NCBI GenBank assembly: GCA_944383265.1
Contig: CALWOX010000001.1
Coordinates: 421,983 to 485,982, forward strand
Direction: 5' to 3'
Origin: an uncultured Lachnospiraceae bacterium
GTDB taxonomy: Bacteria > Bacillota > Clostridia > Lachnospirales > Lachnospiraceae
Length of the DNA stretch: 64,000 nucleotides
Of the stretch, positions 1 to 9,002 are shown piece after piece. A program made the translations under genes and the position numbers. Position 1 is the stretch's first letter; each line of letters starts with the position of its first letter. Under the pieces are notes generated by a model. That model made no database searches. It was not told where the DNA came from and saw only the letters and a program-made list of their open reading frames with translations.

Positions 1-2
1 AA

Positions 3-341
3 AATTCAATCACAAAAACAAATTTTAATAAAAGAAATAGAGACTTAATTGATGCAATTGAGTTTGTTTATGATGATGCAGTAAATAGTGGGATTATGTC
101 TGAACACTTAAAAGTCGGTTATCTTGGATATTATTTATCATATATTCAAAAAGGGTTTTCTGCCAAATTTGACGTGGATGCTGAATATAAAATTCTAAAG
201 GAAATGTCAAGAGAAAACATAATTTCTTTGATCAGAGGGAAAAATATATCAATAAAAAAGAGAATGCAGCTTATTTTTATTGGAATTTTACCAAATATAT
301 ATAAATGGATTTGTAGAAATACAAAATTGATAAGAAAGTGA
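3..341 (+). CDS. Glycosyltransferase C-terminal part (5' end outside window)
   Basis: The reading frame is open from the first bases of the window and ends at 341, so only about the last 112 residues are present. The visible part is helical and basic. A hydrophobic amphipathic stretch near the end (QLIFIGILPNIYKW) followed by a basic tail resembles the membrane-associating C-terminus of family 2 glycosyltransferases in polysaccharide loci. No catalytic motif is in view. Its stop overlaps the GTG start of the radical SAM gene, which suggests translational coupling in one glycan operon. An ATG at 96 is internal and is probably not the start. The family call rests on context and general character. 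Confidence 0.5.
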   Translation, partial: NSITKTNFNKRNRDLIDAIEFVYDDAVNSGIMSEHLKVGYLGYYLSYIQKGFSAKFDVDAEYKILKEMSRENIISLIRGKNISIKKRMQLIFIGILPNIYKWICRNTKLIRK

Positions 342-1465
342 TAGAAAGAAATATGGACAAGATTAAGAGATTTATTACATGTTTGATTCCGGTATATACA
401 TGTAATTTTAGATGTGTATATTGCTATCTGGGGCATCATAATAACAGTAAAGCCTATACTGGAGGAATTAAACCTTTTGCAACATCTCCACAAAAATTCG
501 TTGAGTTTTTTTCAAAAGAAAGATTAGGTGGACCATGTTATTTTAATTTATGTGCTGCAGGAGAAACAATGTTGCATCCTGAACTAATTGATTTAGTGTT
601 CGAACTAACAAAAGAGGGGCATTATGCTGACATCGTGACTAATGGAACACTTGAAAAAAAATTTGATGAGCTGATAGAAAAATTAGATGATGAGCAAAAA
701 AAACATTTGTTTATAAAATTTTCTTTTCATTATTTGGAACTAAAAAAAAGAAATAAGATGGATGAATTTGTTGGAAATGTCAATAAGATAAAGATTTCTG
801 GAATCTCCTATAGTATAGAGATAACCCCACATGATGAGTTGGTACCTTTTATTAATGAGGTTAAAGAGTTCTCTATTCGTCAATTTGGTGCTCTACCACA
901 CATAACAGTCGCACGTAATGAAGGAACAGATGAAATTTCTCTTTTAACAAGCTACAATAGAGAAGAATATAACAATATTTGGTCACAATTTAATTCAGAG
1001 CTTTTTAGATTTAAATTAAGTATATTTAATCAGAGTAGAAAATGCGATTTTTGTTATGCGGGGTTGTGGAGTTTAGCTGTTGATTTGGAATCTGGGCTTT
1101 ATAGTCAGTGCTATGGCGGAGATGTATTAGGCAATTTTAAAAATTTGGATAAGCCTATTAATTTTAGGGCAATAGGCAAGTGTAGACTACCTCATTGCTT
1201 TAATGGACATGCATTTTTGGCTTGTGGAGATATTCCTGAGTTGACGACTCCTTTTTATTATGAGGAACGAGATCGGGAAATGATAACGGGAGAACATTGG
1301 TTTAAACCAGAAATTAGAAAGTTTTTTTCATCAAAATTATATGAATCAAATAAAGTATATGATGAATTTCAAAAGAAAAAAGTCATGAGACTAAATAATA
1401 TAATGCACATTGTCTGTATTGGAGGCAGAATAAAAAGGCATATAGTGAGCCTATGCAAAAGATAA
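338..1465 (+). CDS. Radical SAM protein of the polysaccharide locus
   Basis: A 375-residue protein with the radical SAM cluster motif CNFRCVYC near residue 23, which binds the [4Fe-4S] cluster that cleaves S-adenosylmethionine. More cysteines follow in the C-terminal half (CDFC, SQCYGG, GKCRLPHC, LACGD), arranged like SPASM-type auxiliary iron-sulfur sites. The GTG at 338 overlaps the preceding stop; an ATG at 353 is the alternative start. Its place between a glycosyltransferase and a flippase suggests action on a sugar, lipid carrier or glycan-linked substrate. The substrate cannot be told from sequence. Confidence 0.8.
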   Translation: MIERNMDKIKRFITCLIPVYTCNFRCVYCYLGHHNNSKAYTGGIKPFATSPQKFVEFFSKERLGGPCYFNLCAAGETMLHPELIDLVFELTKEGHYADIVTNGTLEKKFDELIEKLDDEQKKHLFIKFSFHYLELKKRNKMDEFVGNVNKIKISGISYSIEITPHDELVPFINEVKEFSIRQFGALPHITVARNEGTDEISLLTSYNREEYNNIWSQFNSELFRFKLSIFNQSRKCDFCYAGLWSLAVDLESGLYSQCYGGDVLGNFKNLDKPINFRAIGKCRLPHCFNGHAFLACGDIPELTTPFYYEERDREMITGEHWFKPEIRKFFSSKLYESNKVYDEFQKKKVMRLNNIMHIVCIGGRIKRHIVSLCKR

Positions 1466-1490
1466 TTGAGAGTAGAAGGAGATACATCAA

Positions 1491-2921
1491 GTGAAACAAG
1501 TTAAAAGCTACAATTATCTTGCTAAAAATATTGCGCTTTTGACGCTTAGTAATTTTGCAACAAAAATACTTAGTTTTTTTTTGATTCCATTATATACAAG
1601 CATACTATCCACAGAGGACTATGGCGTATTTGACTTATTTAACACTACAATTTTGCTGCTTGTTCCAATTATTACATTTAACATATCAGAAGCTGTATTG
1701 CGCTTTTCAATTGATGATTCCTTTAATAGGGATGCAATAGCTACCGTTTCGTTTAAATTTTTTTTGTCAAGCACAATAGTAGTATTATTCTTACTGTTGA
1801 TAAATAGATATCTTGGATTTTCTGAAAAGGTAAATGAGCATGCTTTATTCTTTCTAATAATATATATTACACAAGCGCTAAATGGCATTGTCACTTGTTA
1901 TGCCAGAGGTACTGATCACATACTGGACTTATCTATTTCAAGCGTTGTATCATCAGCTATTATGATATTTTCAAATATTTTCTTTTTGGTTGTACTTAAT
2001 TTGGGTTTGTCTGGATATTTTTTAGCAAATATAATAGGACCATTTATTCAGACTATATATTTAGCCATAAAGCTAAATTACATTTCAAAAATCAATCTAA
2101 AAAGAAAATATAATATAGAAAAAGAAAAAATGCTCCAATATTCTGTTCCACTAATTGCTAATGTTGTTGGTTTTTGGATTAATAGTGCTTCCGATAAATA
2201 TGTTATTATCTGGACCATTGGTTTTTCGGCAAGTGGAATTTATTCTGTTGCCTCTAAAATCCCTTCAATTCTTAATGTTTTTCAGACTATTTTTGCTCAG
2301 GCATGGACATTGTCTGTTGTAAAAGATTATGACCCTGAGGATAAAGATGGATTTTTTAAATATACTTATAATATATATAACTGCGCTATGGTAATAATAT
2401 GCTCTATTATTATAATTTTTGATAAATTTTTAGCTGCTTTTATGTATTCTAAAGGTTTTTACGAAGCATGGAGATATGTGCCTTTTTTGACTATAGCAAT
2501 AGTCTTCAGTTCAATGTCAGGGTATATAGGAGGCTTCTTTTCGGCGGCAAAAGATTCAAAAATATTTGCACAATCTACAATGATAGGTGCAATATTAAAT
2601 TTAATATTAAATATTATATTTACTCCTGTGATTGGAGCGATAGGTGCCGCTATAGCAACTACAATATCTTTTGCTGTTGTATGGATAATAAGACTGTTTA
2701 CATCTCGTAAGTATGTAGAGCTTAGAATAAATTTTTCTCGGGATGTGTTTTCATATTTAATTTTAATGGTACAAGGAGTTATTTTGAATTCAGTTAATAA
2801 AGATATTCTCTTGTATATAATTGAGAGCATACTATTTGTTGTGATTATTTTGTTATATCAAGAAGAAATCAAAAAAATAATACATAGTTGTGTTGGAAGA
2901 ATTACATTATTAAAAGTATGA
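1491..2921 (+). CDS. Oligosaccharide flippase (Wzx/MATE-like)
   Basis: A 476-residue, almost wholly hydrophobic protein with about 12 to 14 transmembrane helices and the opening pattern NIALLTLSNFATKILSFFLIPLYT, typical of the MOP-superfamily polysaccharide flippases. Proteins of this family move undecaprenyl-linked repeat units across the cytoplasmic membrane. The GTG start at 1491 follows an AGAAGGAGA ribosome binding site. Neighbours (radical SAM, pyruvyl transferase, acyltransferase) fit a surface-glycan assembly operon. The substrate is unknown. Confidence 0.88.
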   Translation: MKQVKSYNYLAKNIALLTLSNFATKILSFFLIPLYTSILSTEDYGVFDLFNTTILLLVPIITFNISEAVLRFSIDDSFNRDAIATVSFKFFLSSTIVVLFLLLINRYLGFSEKVNEHALFFLIIYITQALNGIVTCYARGTDHILDLSISSVVSSAIMIFSNIFFLVVLNLGLSGYFLANIIGPFIQTIYLAIKLNYISKINLKRKYNIEKEKMLQYSVPLIANVVGFWINSASDKYVIIWTIGFSASGIYSVASKIPSILNVFQTIFAQAWTLSVVKDYDPEDKDGFFKYTYNIYNCAMVIICSIIIIFDKFLAAFMYSKGFYEAWRYVPFLTIAIVFSSMSGYIGGFFSAAKDSKIFAQSTMIGAILNLILNIIFTPVIGAIGAAIATTISFAVVWIIRLFTSRKYVELRINFSRDVFSYLILMVQGVILNSVNKDILLYIIESILFVVIILLYQEEIKKIIHSCVGRITLLKV

Positions 2922-2958
2922 GTGAGCATAAAACATATAAGAAAGAAGATAGTTAAAA

Positions 2959-4029
2959 ATGCAGGTAAATTATTTAATAAAAAAAATCATACATAGACTG
3001 TCATTATATGATTTGTATTACTACTTTGCACAAAGTAAGAATAAATATACATATAGAAATAAAGATACAAAGATTGTTTATATATTGATTGAACCAGAAT
3101 ATGGAAATTTGGGAGACCAAGCAATTGCATTAGCAACAAAACTGTTTATAAGAGATAATTTTCCAGAATATAAAATAGTTGAAGTTTCCATTGAAGATAC
3201 CTTTAAATATTTAAGAGGAATTGTAGAAAGTAGCAATAAAAATGATTTGTTTTTACTTCAAGGTGGAGGAAACATGGGGAATCTTTATCCTGATATTGAA
3301 GCATCACGTCGTTTTTGTATTAAGCATATAAAAAATCGTCGTATAATATCTATGCCTACTACGATTACATACACAGATGATAAAAAGGGAAGGAAGTCTC
3401 TTATCAGTAGCCGAAAAATATATTCATCAAATCCAAATTTGATATTAATTGCTAGAGAAAAATTTAGCTATGATATTATGAGAAAAGAGTATCCGTGCAA
3501 CAAAATTTTTTTGTTACCAGATATAGCGTTTTATTTATCAACCAGAATTAAAAATATAAAAACAGAACGGCGAGAGAATATAATTTGTCTAAGAAGGGAA
3601 AAGGAAAGCAATTTAAGCTATGAAGAGAAAACCATGCTAATTGATAATTTTTGTAACAACTATCCTAATGCTTTTATATTTGATACTACTGTAAGTAGGA
3701 CTGTAACAGCAAAATTAAGAAAGCATGAGGTTTTTTCATTGCTACATGAATTTCAAAGGGCTAAGGTAGTATTAACAGACCGTATGCATGGACTGATTTT
3801 TTGCAGTATTACTGGAACACCATGTGTAGTTATGAAATCTTTAGATAATAAAATTCTTGGAACATATGATTGGGTAAAGGAACAAAAATTTATTGTACTT
3901 AAAGAGACAATGGATATAATAGAGTTATTGGAAAGCTGTGAGAAAGTTCAACTTGAAAAGTATTCGGAACTATCAATTGATATGAAAGAATATTCAAAAA
4001 GATTGAAAGAAATAATAAAAGTTCAATAA
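2959..4029 (+). CDS. Polysaccharide pyruvyl transferase family protein
   Basis: A 356-residue protein with hallmarks of the polysaccharide pyruvyl transferase family: YGNLGDQAIALAT near residue 50, LLQGGGNMGNLYP near residue 100, and the C-terminal DRMHGLIFCSITGTPCVVM block. These enzymes transfer pyruvate from phosphoenolpyruvate to a sugar to make a ketal, though the family also includes glycosyltransferase-like members. It lies 37 bases after the flippase gene in the same direction and probably decorates the glycan made by this locus. Confidence 0.85.
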   Translation: MQVNYLIKKIIHRLSLYDLYYYFAQSKNKYTYRNKDTKIVYILIEPEYGNLGDQAIALATKLFIRDNFPEYKIVEVSIEDTFKYLRGIVESSNKNDLFLLQGGGNMGNLYPDIEASRRFCIKHIKNRRIISMPTTITYTDDKKGRKSLISSRKIYSSNPNLILIAREKFSYDIMRKEYPCNKIFLLPDIAFYLSTRIKNIKTERRENIICLRREKESNLSYEEKTMLIDNFCNNYPNAFIFDTTVSRTVTAKLRKHEVFSLLHEFQRAKVVLTDRMHGLIFCSITGTPCVVMKSLDNKILGTYDWVKEQKFIVLKETMDIIELLESCEKVQLEKYSELSIDMKEYSKRLKEIIKVQ

Positions 4030-4055
4030 ATATAATGCTAAAAAGGTGAATTTTT

Positions 4056-4919
4056 ATGAGAAAAGAATCATTTGGGAGAATTATATCTGTATCACTGATA
4101 AATATATTTATTGCTATAGGGGGGGGCATAATCCTTTTGTGTATGTTTGCAAAAATTAGGATGTTTTTTCTGAATTCCATAGATTCATCTCAAACACTGC
4201 AACCGGTTGAAATGAAATTTCTTGAAGATTTGAAAATTGAAAATTTTACGGCTACAGGATTAACATATGATTCTTTAACAAACACATATTGGATAGCTGA
4301 TCACGGAACAAATTTATTGGATCCAGTACGACTAATACAGATAGATTGTGATATGGATACAATTCTGAGTATTATACAGATTGGGAATTATGTATACAGT
4401 AGTGATGTTAATGTTCAAGGATTGGCATATGATTGTACTAATGATTCTTTTTTGGTTGCATGTGGACCTTGTGTGACTAGAGTGAATCGAGATGGGGAAA
4501 TTTTGGAAGAATTTTCAAATCAGATTTTCAAAGATTACAAAGCAAACGGGGTTTGTATTGATCCATCGGATAATTCGGTCTGGATTTTATGTTATAGTAA
4601 TTATTTACTGCATTTTGATTATAAAATGAATTTAATCGAAAAATATAATATGAGTTTTCCGGACCAAGACATGATATTTGCAGATAAGGATAATATTTAT
4701 ATTACTGCTGGGGCTGACTATAAAGGCGAAGACAACTATTTGTTAATATTTAGTAAAAAATTATATAAAATATTATCCTCTTATAGATTGTTTGAATCAT
4801 ATGCTGTAGAAGGTCTTTGTATGCAGGATAAATATTTATATGTAATTAATGATGGCTTATATCATGATGCAAAAATTCCCAAAACCTATGTGACTAAATA
4901 CTTATTAGCTGATTTATAG
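4056..4919 (+). CDS. Membrane-anchored beta-propeller-like protein
   Basis: A 287-residue protein with one N-terminal membrane segment (about residues 10-32) and an extracytoplasmic region of repeated short blades, such as ATGLTYDSLTNTYWIADHG, VQGLAYDCTNDSFLVA, ANGVCIDPSDNSVWIL and VEGLCMQDKYLYVI. The pattern resembles SdiA-regulated/YjiK-like or NHL-type propellers. Its role in the glycan locus is unknown; binding of sugar or wall material is only inferred. An eight-G run lies inside the membrane segment codons (4119-4126), so a one-base slip would switch the protein off. Confidence 0.55.
   Translation: MRKESFGRIISVSLINIFIAIGGGIILLCMFAKIRMFFLNSIDSSQTLQPVEMKFLEDLKIENFTATGLTYDSLTNTYWIADHGTNLLDPVRLIQIDCDMDTILSIIQIGNYVYSSDVNVQGLAYDCTNDSFLVACGPCVTRVNRDGEILEEFSNQIFKDYKANGVCIDPSDNSVWILCYSNYLLHFDYKMNLIEKYNMSFPDQDMIFADKDNIYITAGADYKGEDNYLLIFSKKLYKILSSYRLFESYAVEGLCMQDKYLYVINDGLYHDAKIPKTYVTKYLLADL
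4119..4126 (+). repeat. G8 homopolymer tract in the propeller gene
   Basis: Eight consecutive G residues lie in otherwise AT-rich DNA, within codons 22-24 of the propeller gene. The current length keeps the frame open. Mononucleotide G tracts of this length are common slippage sites in contingency loci. Confidence 0.85.
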
Positions 4920-5021
4920 ATATATTTGATTTTGAAGTAAGCTATAATTTCACTTTTAAAAATATGAGACATAGACTTTAGAATAGGAGTGGGAAAGTAA
5001 ACGGAGAGCTATATGGGTGGT

Positions 5022-5031
5022 AAAAAAAAAA
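5022..5031 (+). repeat. A10 homopolymer tract at the acyltransferase start
   Basis: Ten consecutive A residues follow the first three codons (Met-Gly-Gly) of the acyltransferase. With ten A the ATG frame stops after 11 codons; eight or eleven A would join it to the conserved NIDIELMRILA sequence. Poly-A runs of this length also allow transcriptional slippage, which could give some full-length product without any DNA change. Confidence 0.85.
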
Positions 5032-5889
5032 TATTGATATTGAATTGATGAGAATATTGGCCTGTTTTTTTGTTATTTTTAATCATACTGGTACAAGAGG
5101 CTTTTTTTTATTCTCTTTATATGAGAAAAGTAGTATACAATTTTGGGTTTATTTAATAATTTCGATTTTTTGCAAATTTTCTGTTCCTTTATTTTTCATG
5201 ATTTCGGGAGCGCTGATGTTGAACCGGCCTCCCGAACCCTTGAGAAAATTGTGGTACAAGAGAATTTTAAGGATATTTTTAGTTTTGCTATTTTGGTCTT
5301 TTTTTTATTATATTGTACAGTTATACCAGGAAAAATGGGATTTTGATATTAAGACATTTATATTAAAGCTATATGATTCAAACTGGAATGGTTCGTTTTG
5401 GTATTTATATGCATATATTCCAATGCTAATGACACTTCCATTTCTGCAAAAATTTGCCAAGAGCATGGATAAACAAGATTTTATTTACTTAATAATTCTT
5501 GTGTTTGGTTTTTCATCCTTGCTTCCTATAATGCAATATGTTTTATGGCAAGGCCGGCATAATTTGAATGGTAATTTTAGAATTGCTTGGCTCTGTTCAA
5601 ATATATTTTTGTATCCGTGCACAGGATATTTTTTGGAAAATGATCTTAAGAATTTTTGGAGCAAAAAAAGAATATTAATATTATGGTTATTTAACATTGT
5701 AACGATTTCTCTGTCAGCATATATGACATATTTGAAATCTAATGTAACTGGCGTGTTGGATGAAAGTAATTCTCAAGATTTTTATAATACATTTGTACTG
5801 ATAAATAGTATTGCCATATTTGTTACATGCAAATGGCTTGTAGAGAAGTGCAAAATTCCTAGATGGTTAGAACGAGTAATTGTTTCTAT

Positions 5890-5898
5890 GGGGGGGGG
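5890..5898 (+). repeat. G9 homopolymer tract disrupting the acyltransferase
   Basis: Nine consecutive G residues at the codons before the conserved ATFGIYLLH motif. With nine G the frame reads GGGDLWNLL and diverges from the family; with eight it reads GGATFGIYLLH and continues to 6089. The single-base difference pinpoints the slip. Confidence 0.88.
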
Positions 5899-6170
5899 CG
5901 ACCTTTGGAATTTACTTGTTACATATTTTTATAATGGATACAATAAGAGGCTTATGGGAGCTTTTTTGCGATAGATGGGAGCTTAATTATATGCTTAGTG
6001 CATTTCTATTTTGTAGTATAGTATTTATAATAGGATATATGATTACTATTTTATTGAAGCATGTATCTATTATAAAAAGGCTTTTATAATGGAGATTTTA
6101 TAATAATTTTAGTGTAATTAAAATACAATATTTATTGTGGTGCTGAGATACCTGCGAACTTGAGAGTTAA

Positions 6171-6704
6171 TATCAGCACAAGGAGATTGGTTACAACTAC
6201 AGGATGAGCAATATCTGCGCAGGCATAGGCCGCGGCCAGATGAAGGTCATTGGTGACCGTATTGCAAAGAAACAGTATATTTACAACAAATACAAGGAGG
6301 CCTTTGCCGATATTCCCGAGATCGGCATGAACCCTATGAACAAGGACGGAGTGGCCAACAATTGGCTCTCCTGCATTATCCTCTCCGAGGACAGCCCTGT
6401 TATGCCTGTTGTGATAATGGATGCTCTGGCGGCGGAAAATATCGAGACCAGGCCCATCCAGAAGCCCATGAATCTTCAGCCTGTCTATAAGAACTGCGAC
6501 TTCATTCATGTGGATAGAGTGGAGACCGGCTTTGCGGATTATACGAAGCTCATGGACGGAGCTGGAGACCATTTCGCAAAGAGAAGCGTATCTGTAGGTG
6601 AGGACATATTTAACCGAGGGATTTGCATGCCCGGCGACACTAAGATGACTGATGCAGAGCAGGAGAGAGTTATCGAGGTAGTGAGAAGGGTGATGAGGAG
6701 GTAA
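6171..6704 (+). pseudogene. 3' fragment of a DegT/DnrJ/EryC1/StrS sugar aminotransferase
   Basis: From codon 6171 the frame reads YQHKEIGYNYRMSNICAGIGRGQM, the conserved block of pyridoxal-phosphate-dependent sugar aminotransferases of the DegT/PglE group, and runs to a normal C-terminus at 6704. The N-terminal two thirds, including the cofactor lysine, are absent; an in-frame TAA (6168) and unrelated AT-rich DNA lie upstream. Base composition is clearly higher in GC than the flanks. It is a leftover of an older glycan gene. A shorter decayed copy of the same 3' end lies at 16232-16410. Confidence 0.8.
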
Positions 6705-6771
6705 GGATAATTATTTAAGCAAACAGTTTTGAGTTGAAATTCTATAAAATGTAGATAGGTTTTGGAGTGAG

Positions 6772-6801
6772 CAGGTGTCAAAGATATGGCATCTGTTTTT
6801 T
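6772..6801 (+). terminator. Terminator after the aminotransferase fragment
   Basis: CAGGTGTC and GGCATCTG pair with two G-U pairs around an 8-base loop and are followed by a T run. The equivalent site after the second copy (16480) is a perfect hairpin, so this one is a drifted form of the same terminator. Confidence 0.6.
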
Positions 6802-6962
6802 ATAGTTAATATTTCATACTATTAAAATATATGAGTTTTCAAATAAAAATTAGCAAGTCGTACAAAGATATTGTAATAAACCAGTGTACAAAATGTAAGT
6901 TGCAGTGGAACGTAATATGACAAAGCACTATAATAAATAAAAAGATTATCAGATTTGTAAGA

Positions 6963-6983
6963 TTCGAGAGATAGCTACTCGAA
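6963..6983. promoter_or_regulatory. Small inverted repeat upstream of the Lamassu operon
   Basis: TTCGAG and CTCGAA flank a 9-base centre, 17 bases before the first start codon and just ahead of its AGGAGA ribosome binding site. A TATAAT box lies upstream at 6929-6934. The repeat could be an operator or a leader hairpin; no regulator gene is adjacent. Confidence 0.35.
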
Positions 6984-6999
6984 AAATGCAAGGAGAAAA

Positions 7000-8280
7000 A
7001 TGAGCAAAGGAAATGACGCAACACCTACATGGAGCGGATTTAATTATCAAGGGAAGATGATGATACTTCATGTATTAAAATTAATTAATGAGATACCAAA
7101 ATGCCATGATATTGGCAAATATTCTGTAGAAATAGAAAAAACAGAGGATTTCAGTATTATTTGTGACTCAAAATACGTGTCTTTTCATCAAGTCAAAGCT
7201 TGGTTATCGTCATCAAAATGGGAAAGATATAAGGAAGCAATGGATAAATTGTTGGAGCACAGGAATGAATCATCTAATCCAAAAGGAAAATGTTATCTTA
7301 TGGTAGCACGAGAGATAGTAGATTGGGATGACCATACTAATAAATATCAATCTGCGATAGAACTATATAAGTATGACTCTAAGATCATAGGTGTATCTGA
7401 TGTTAGAAATGCAATTATCCAGGAAGTGAAAAAATATTTAAAGGCACAAAAACACAATGAAAAAAATGCGGACGTTGTATATGGTGAATTATGCCTATTT
7501 TTAGATGAGGCTATTGCGCGAATGCATAAAAAAAGTGCAAAAGAACGAGAGTATGAGATTCTATTTTCTGATTTTGTTGATGTGATGGAAGAAGCGATAA
7601 AAAAAGAAGGAAATAGAGAAGAATATTATTTAAAAGAGAAAATTTATGATTATCTTGCAGATAATCTGAAAAAAGCTTTTGAAGGAGTTTGTCAGGATGT
7701 ATGTGGAAAGACTGCTTCAGAATGTAACGCAATATGTGCAGCTAAAACTGTAAATGATAAAATAATGGAAATATCAGACTATACTTTGTTTTGCAAAGTC
7801 TTAAATCCGAGTAAAATAGAAGGATGGGATAATAGCTTGTCTTTGGTTGAAAACTTTCCCACAGATAGATTGCAAGATCAAGTATATGAATTGATGTATT
7901 ATAGTAAAACCCCTGAAAAAATTATAAGTGATGGTAGGAGTATATATTTAAAATCGAAGTTTTCAGGCGCGGTAAAAGGACAGATTATTCCAACTCTTTT
8001 AGACCTAAAAAAAGGGTGTGGAGGACGAACTGAAGCTTTACAAAGAATTTTTCAAAATATAGTGAATAATACAGATATCATAGATATATTAGAAGGAAAC
8101 AGTATAACTGTTCTTCCAGGCAATACTTATAAAAAAACATTATCCCAAGAACAGATAACATCAAGTTGGAAAGATAGTAATCCTGATAAGAAAATAAGTT
8201 CTTACTATAAGGACATAGAACTTATTTCATCAAAAGAACTATTCAATAGATTTGAGGAAAACGGAGGAAATAATGATTAA
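7000..8280 (+). CDS. lmuA: Lamassu/ABC-3C effector with Cap4-like (DUF4297) nuclease domain
   Basis: A 426-residue protein. Its N-terminus has the signature of the Cap4/DUF4297 dsDNA endonuclease domain: WSGFNYQGKMMILHVLKL at residues 11-28, acidic residues E44, E46 and D50, and the QVK motif at 64-66 (VSFHQVKAW). This is the restriction-endonuclease-fold layout found in LmuA of Lamassu and DdmA of DdmABC. The C-terminal part is helical and would hold the region contacting the partner subunits. ATG 7000 follows AGGAGA. It overlaps the next gene by 8 bases and heads a three-gene operon. The effector is expected to cut DNA when the SMC-like partner senses invading DNA. The domain call is by motif only. 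Confidence 0.75.
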   Translation: MSKGNDATPTWSGFNYQGKMMILHVLKLINEIPKCHDIGKYSVEIEKTEDFSIICDSKYVSFHQVKAWLSSSKWERYKEAMDKLLEHRNESSNPKGKCYLMVAREIVDWDDHTNKYQSAIELYKYDSKIIGVSDVRNAIIQEVKKYLKAQKHNEKNADVVYGELCLFLDEAIARMHKKSAKEREYEILFSDFVDVMEEAIKKEGNREEYYLKEKIYDYLADNLKKAFEGVCQDVCGKTASECNAICAAKTVNDKIMEISDYTLFCKVLNPSKIEGWDNSLSLVENFPTDRLQDQVYELMYYSKTPEKIISDGRSIYLKSKFSGAVKGQIIPTLLDLKKGCGGRTEALQRIFQNIVNNTDIIDILEGNSITVLPGNTYKKTLSQEQITSSWKDSNPDKKISSYYKDIELISSKELFNRFEENGGNND

Positions 8281-8998
8281 TCCTATAATAGAAATAATTA
8301 GAACATTTAATGAAGGTTCTGTTATTCCGCTTCAGAAAGATGAGATAACTAAGGTAGATTTACATAGTGAAAATGTGGAGCTTTATGCTGATCCATCGGG
8401 AACAAAGAACAAATTTTTTTACTTCGCAGAATTGAAAATGAATGATGAGAATAAGGACAATTTAGATCAGATAGAATTAGAACTATCAGATAATCAGGCT
8501 TTTTCAGTAATAGAAGAACCTGAACCTGGAGATTCATATATGATTTTGCTATGGAAAGTGGAAGAAATAAAGGATAGCATTTATCCATATATAATCAATA
8601 TTGAAGAAAATGAGTTTTTTTATAAAAAGTATGTTTTATATTACACTCAAAAGGAACTTGAAAGCTTTCAAAAATGGTATGGAAAATTATTAAAAAATGG
8701 AAAAGGAAGTTTAAATAATACTTTACTGGCTTTACGAGAGTTAAACGAAGAATCAAATGAGGTAGCATTCCTAATACGATTATTAACAAAAGTACCGTTT
8801 TTAAATCCAATATTTCCCAAAGCGGTTATGGCAGATTTTGATAATATGGTAGAAAAAAAGATTGAGAGTATACGAAATAAAGAAAAATTGGATGAAGTGA
8901 AGACTGTAAATAGCATTTTTACTGATATGTTCGTGACTGATAATTATGACGAAGAAAAGTTATCGTATTTTATTTATCAAAAATTTGTGGAGGATTGA
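8273..8998 (+). CDS. lmuC: Lamassu middle component (LmuC/DdmB-like)
   Basis: A 241-residue acidic, soluble protein with no recognised catalytic motif, lying between the nuclease and the SMC-like ATPase. ATG 8273 overlaps the preceding stop and has GGAGG eight bases upstream; a TTG at 8252 is much less likely. Its size and place match the middle component that bridges effector and ATPase in ABC-3C/Lamassu systems. The assignment rests on gene order rather than on sequence motifs. Confidence 0.6.
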   Translation: MINPIIEIIRTFNEGSVIPLQKDEITKVDLHSENVELYADPSGTKNKFFYFAELKMNDENKDNLDQIELELSDNQAFSVIEEPEPGDSYMILLWKVEEIKDSIYPYIINIEENEFFYKKYVLYYTQKELESFQKWYGKLLKNGKGSLNNTLLALRELNEESNEVAFLIRLLTKVPFLNPIFPKAVMADFDNMVEKKIESIRNKEKLDEVKTVNSIFTDMFVTDNYDEEKLSYFIYQKFVED

Positions 8999-9002
8999 AC
9001 GG

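Larger units (their letters stand above)
5013..6089 (+). pseudogene. Acyltransferase 3 family O-acyltransferase, frameshifted at two homopolymers
   Basis: Together the frames encode an acyltransferase 3 family membrane enzyme of about 357 residues, with the family motifs NIDIELMRILACFFVIFNHTG at the N-terminus and ATFGIYLLHIF near the end. Such enzymes O-acetylate cell-surface sugars. The natural start is ATG 5013, after GGAGAG. A run of ten A (5022-5031) then sends this frame to a stop, and an in-frame TAA (5021-5023) precedes the main frame. The main frame (TTG 5045 or ATG 5048) runs to 5974, but a run of nine G (5890-5898) shifts it off the true C-terminus, which is encoded in another frame up to 6089. 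Eight or eleven A and eight G would restore the whole gene. It is either off-phase (phase-variable) or a young pseudogene. Confidence 0.8.

Noticed and set aside
6132..6572. A minus-strand frame of 146 codons over the aminotransferase fragment
   Set aside because: The plus strand clearly encodes conserved aminotransferase motifs; the reverse frame is a shadow.
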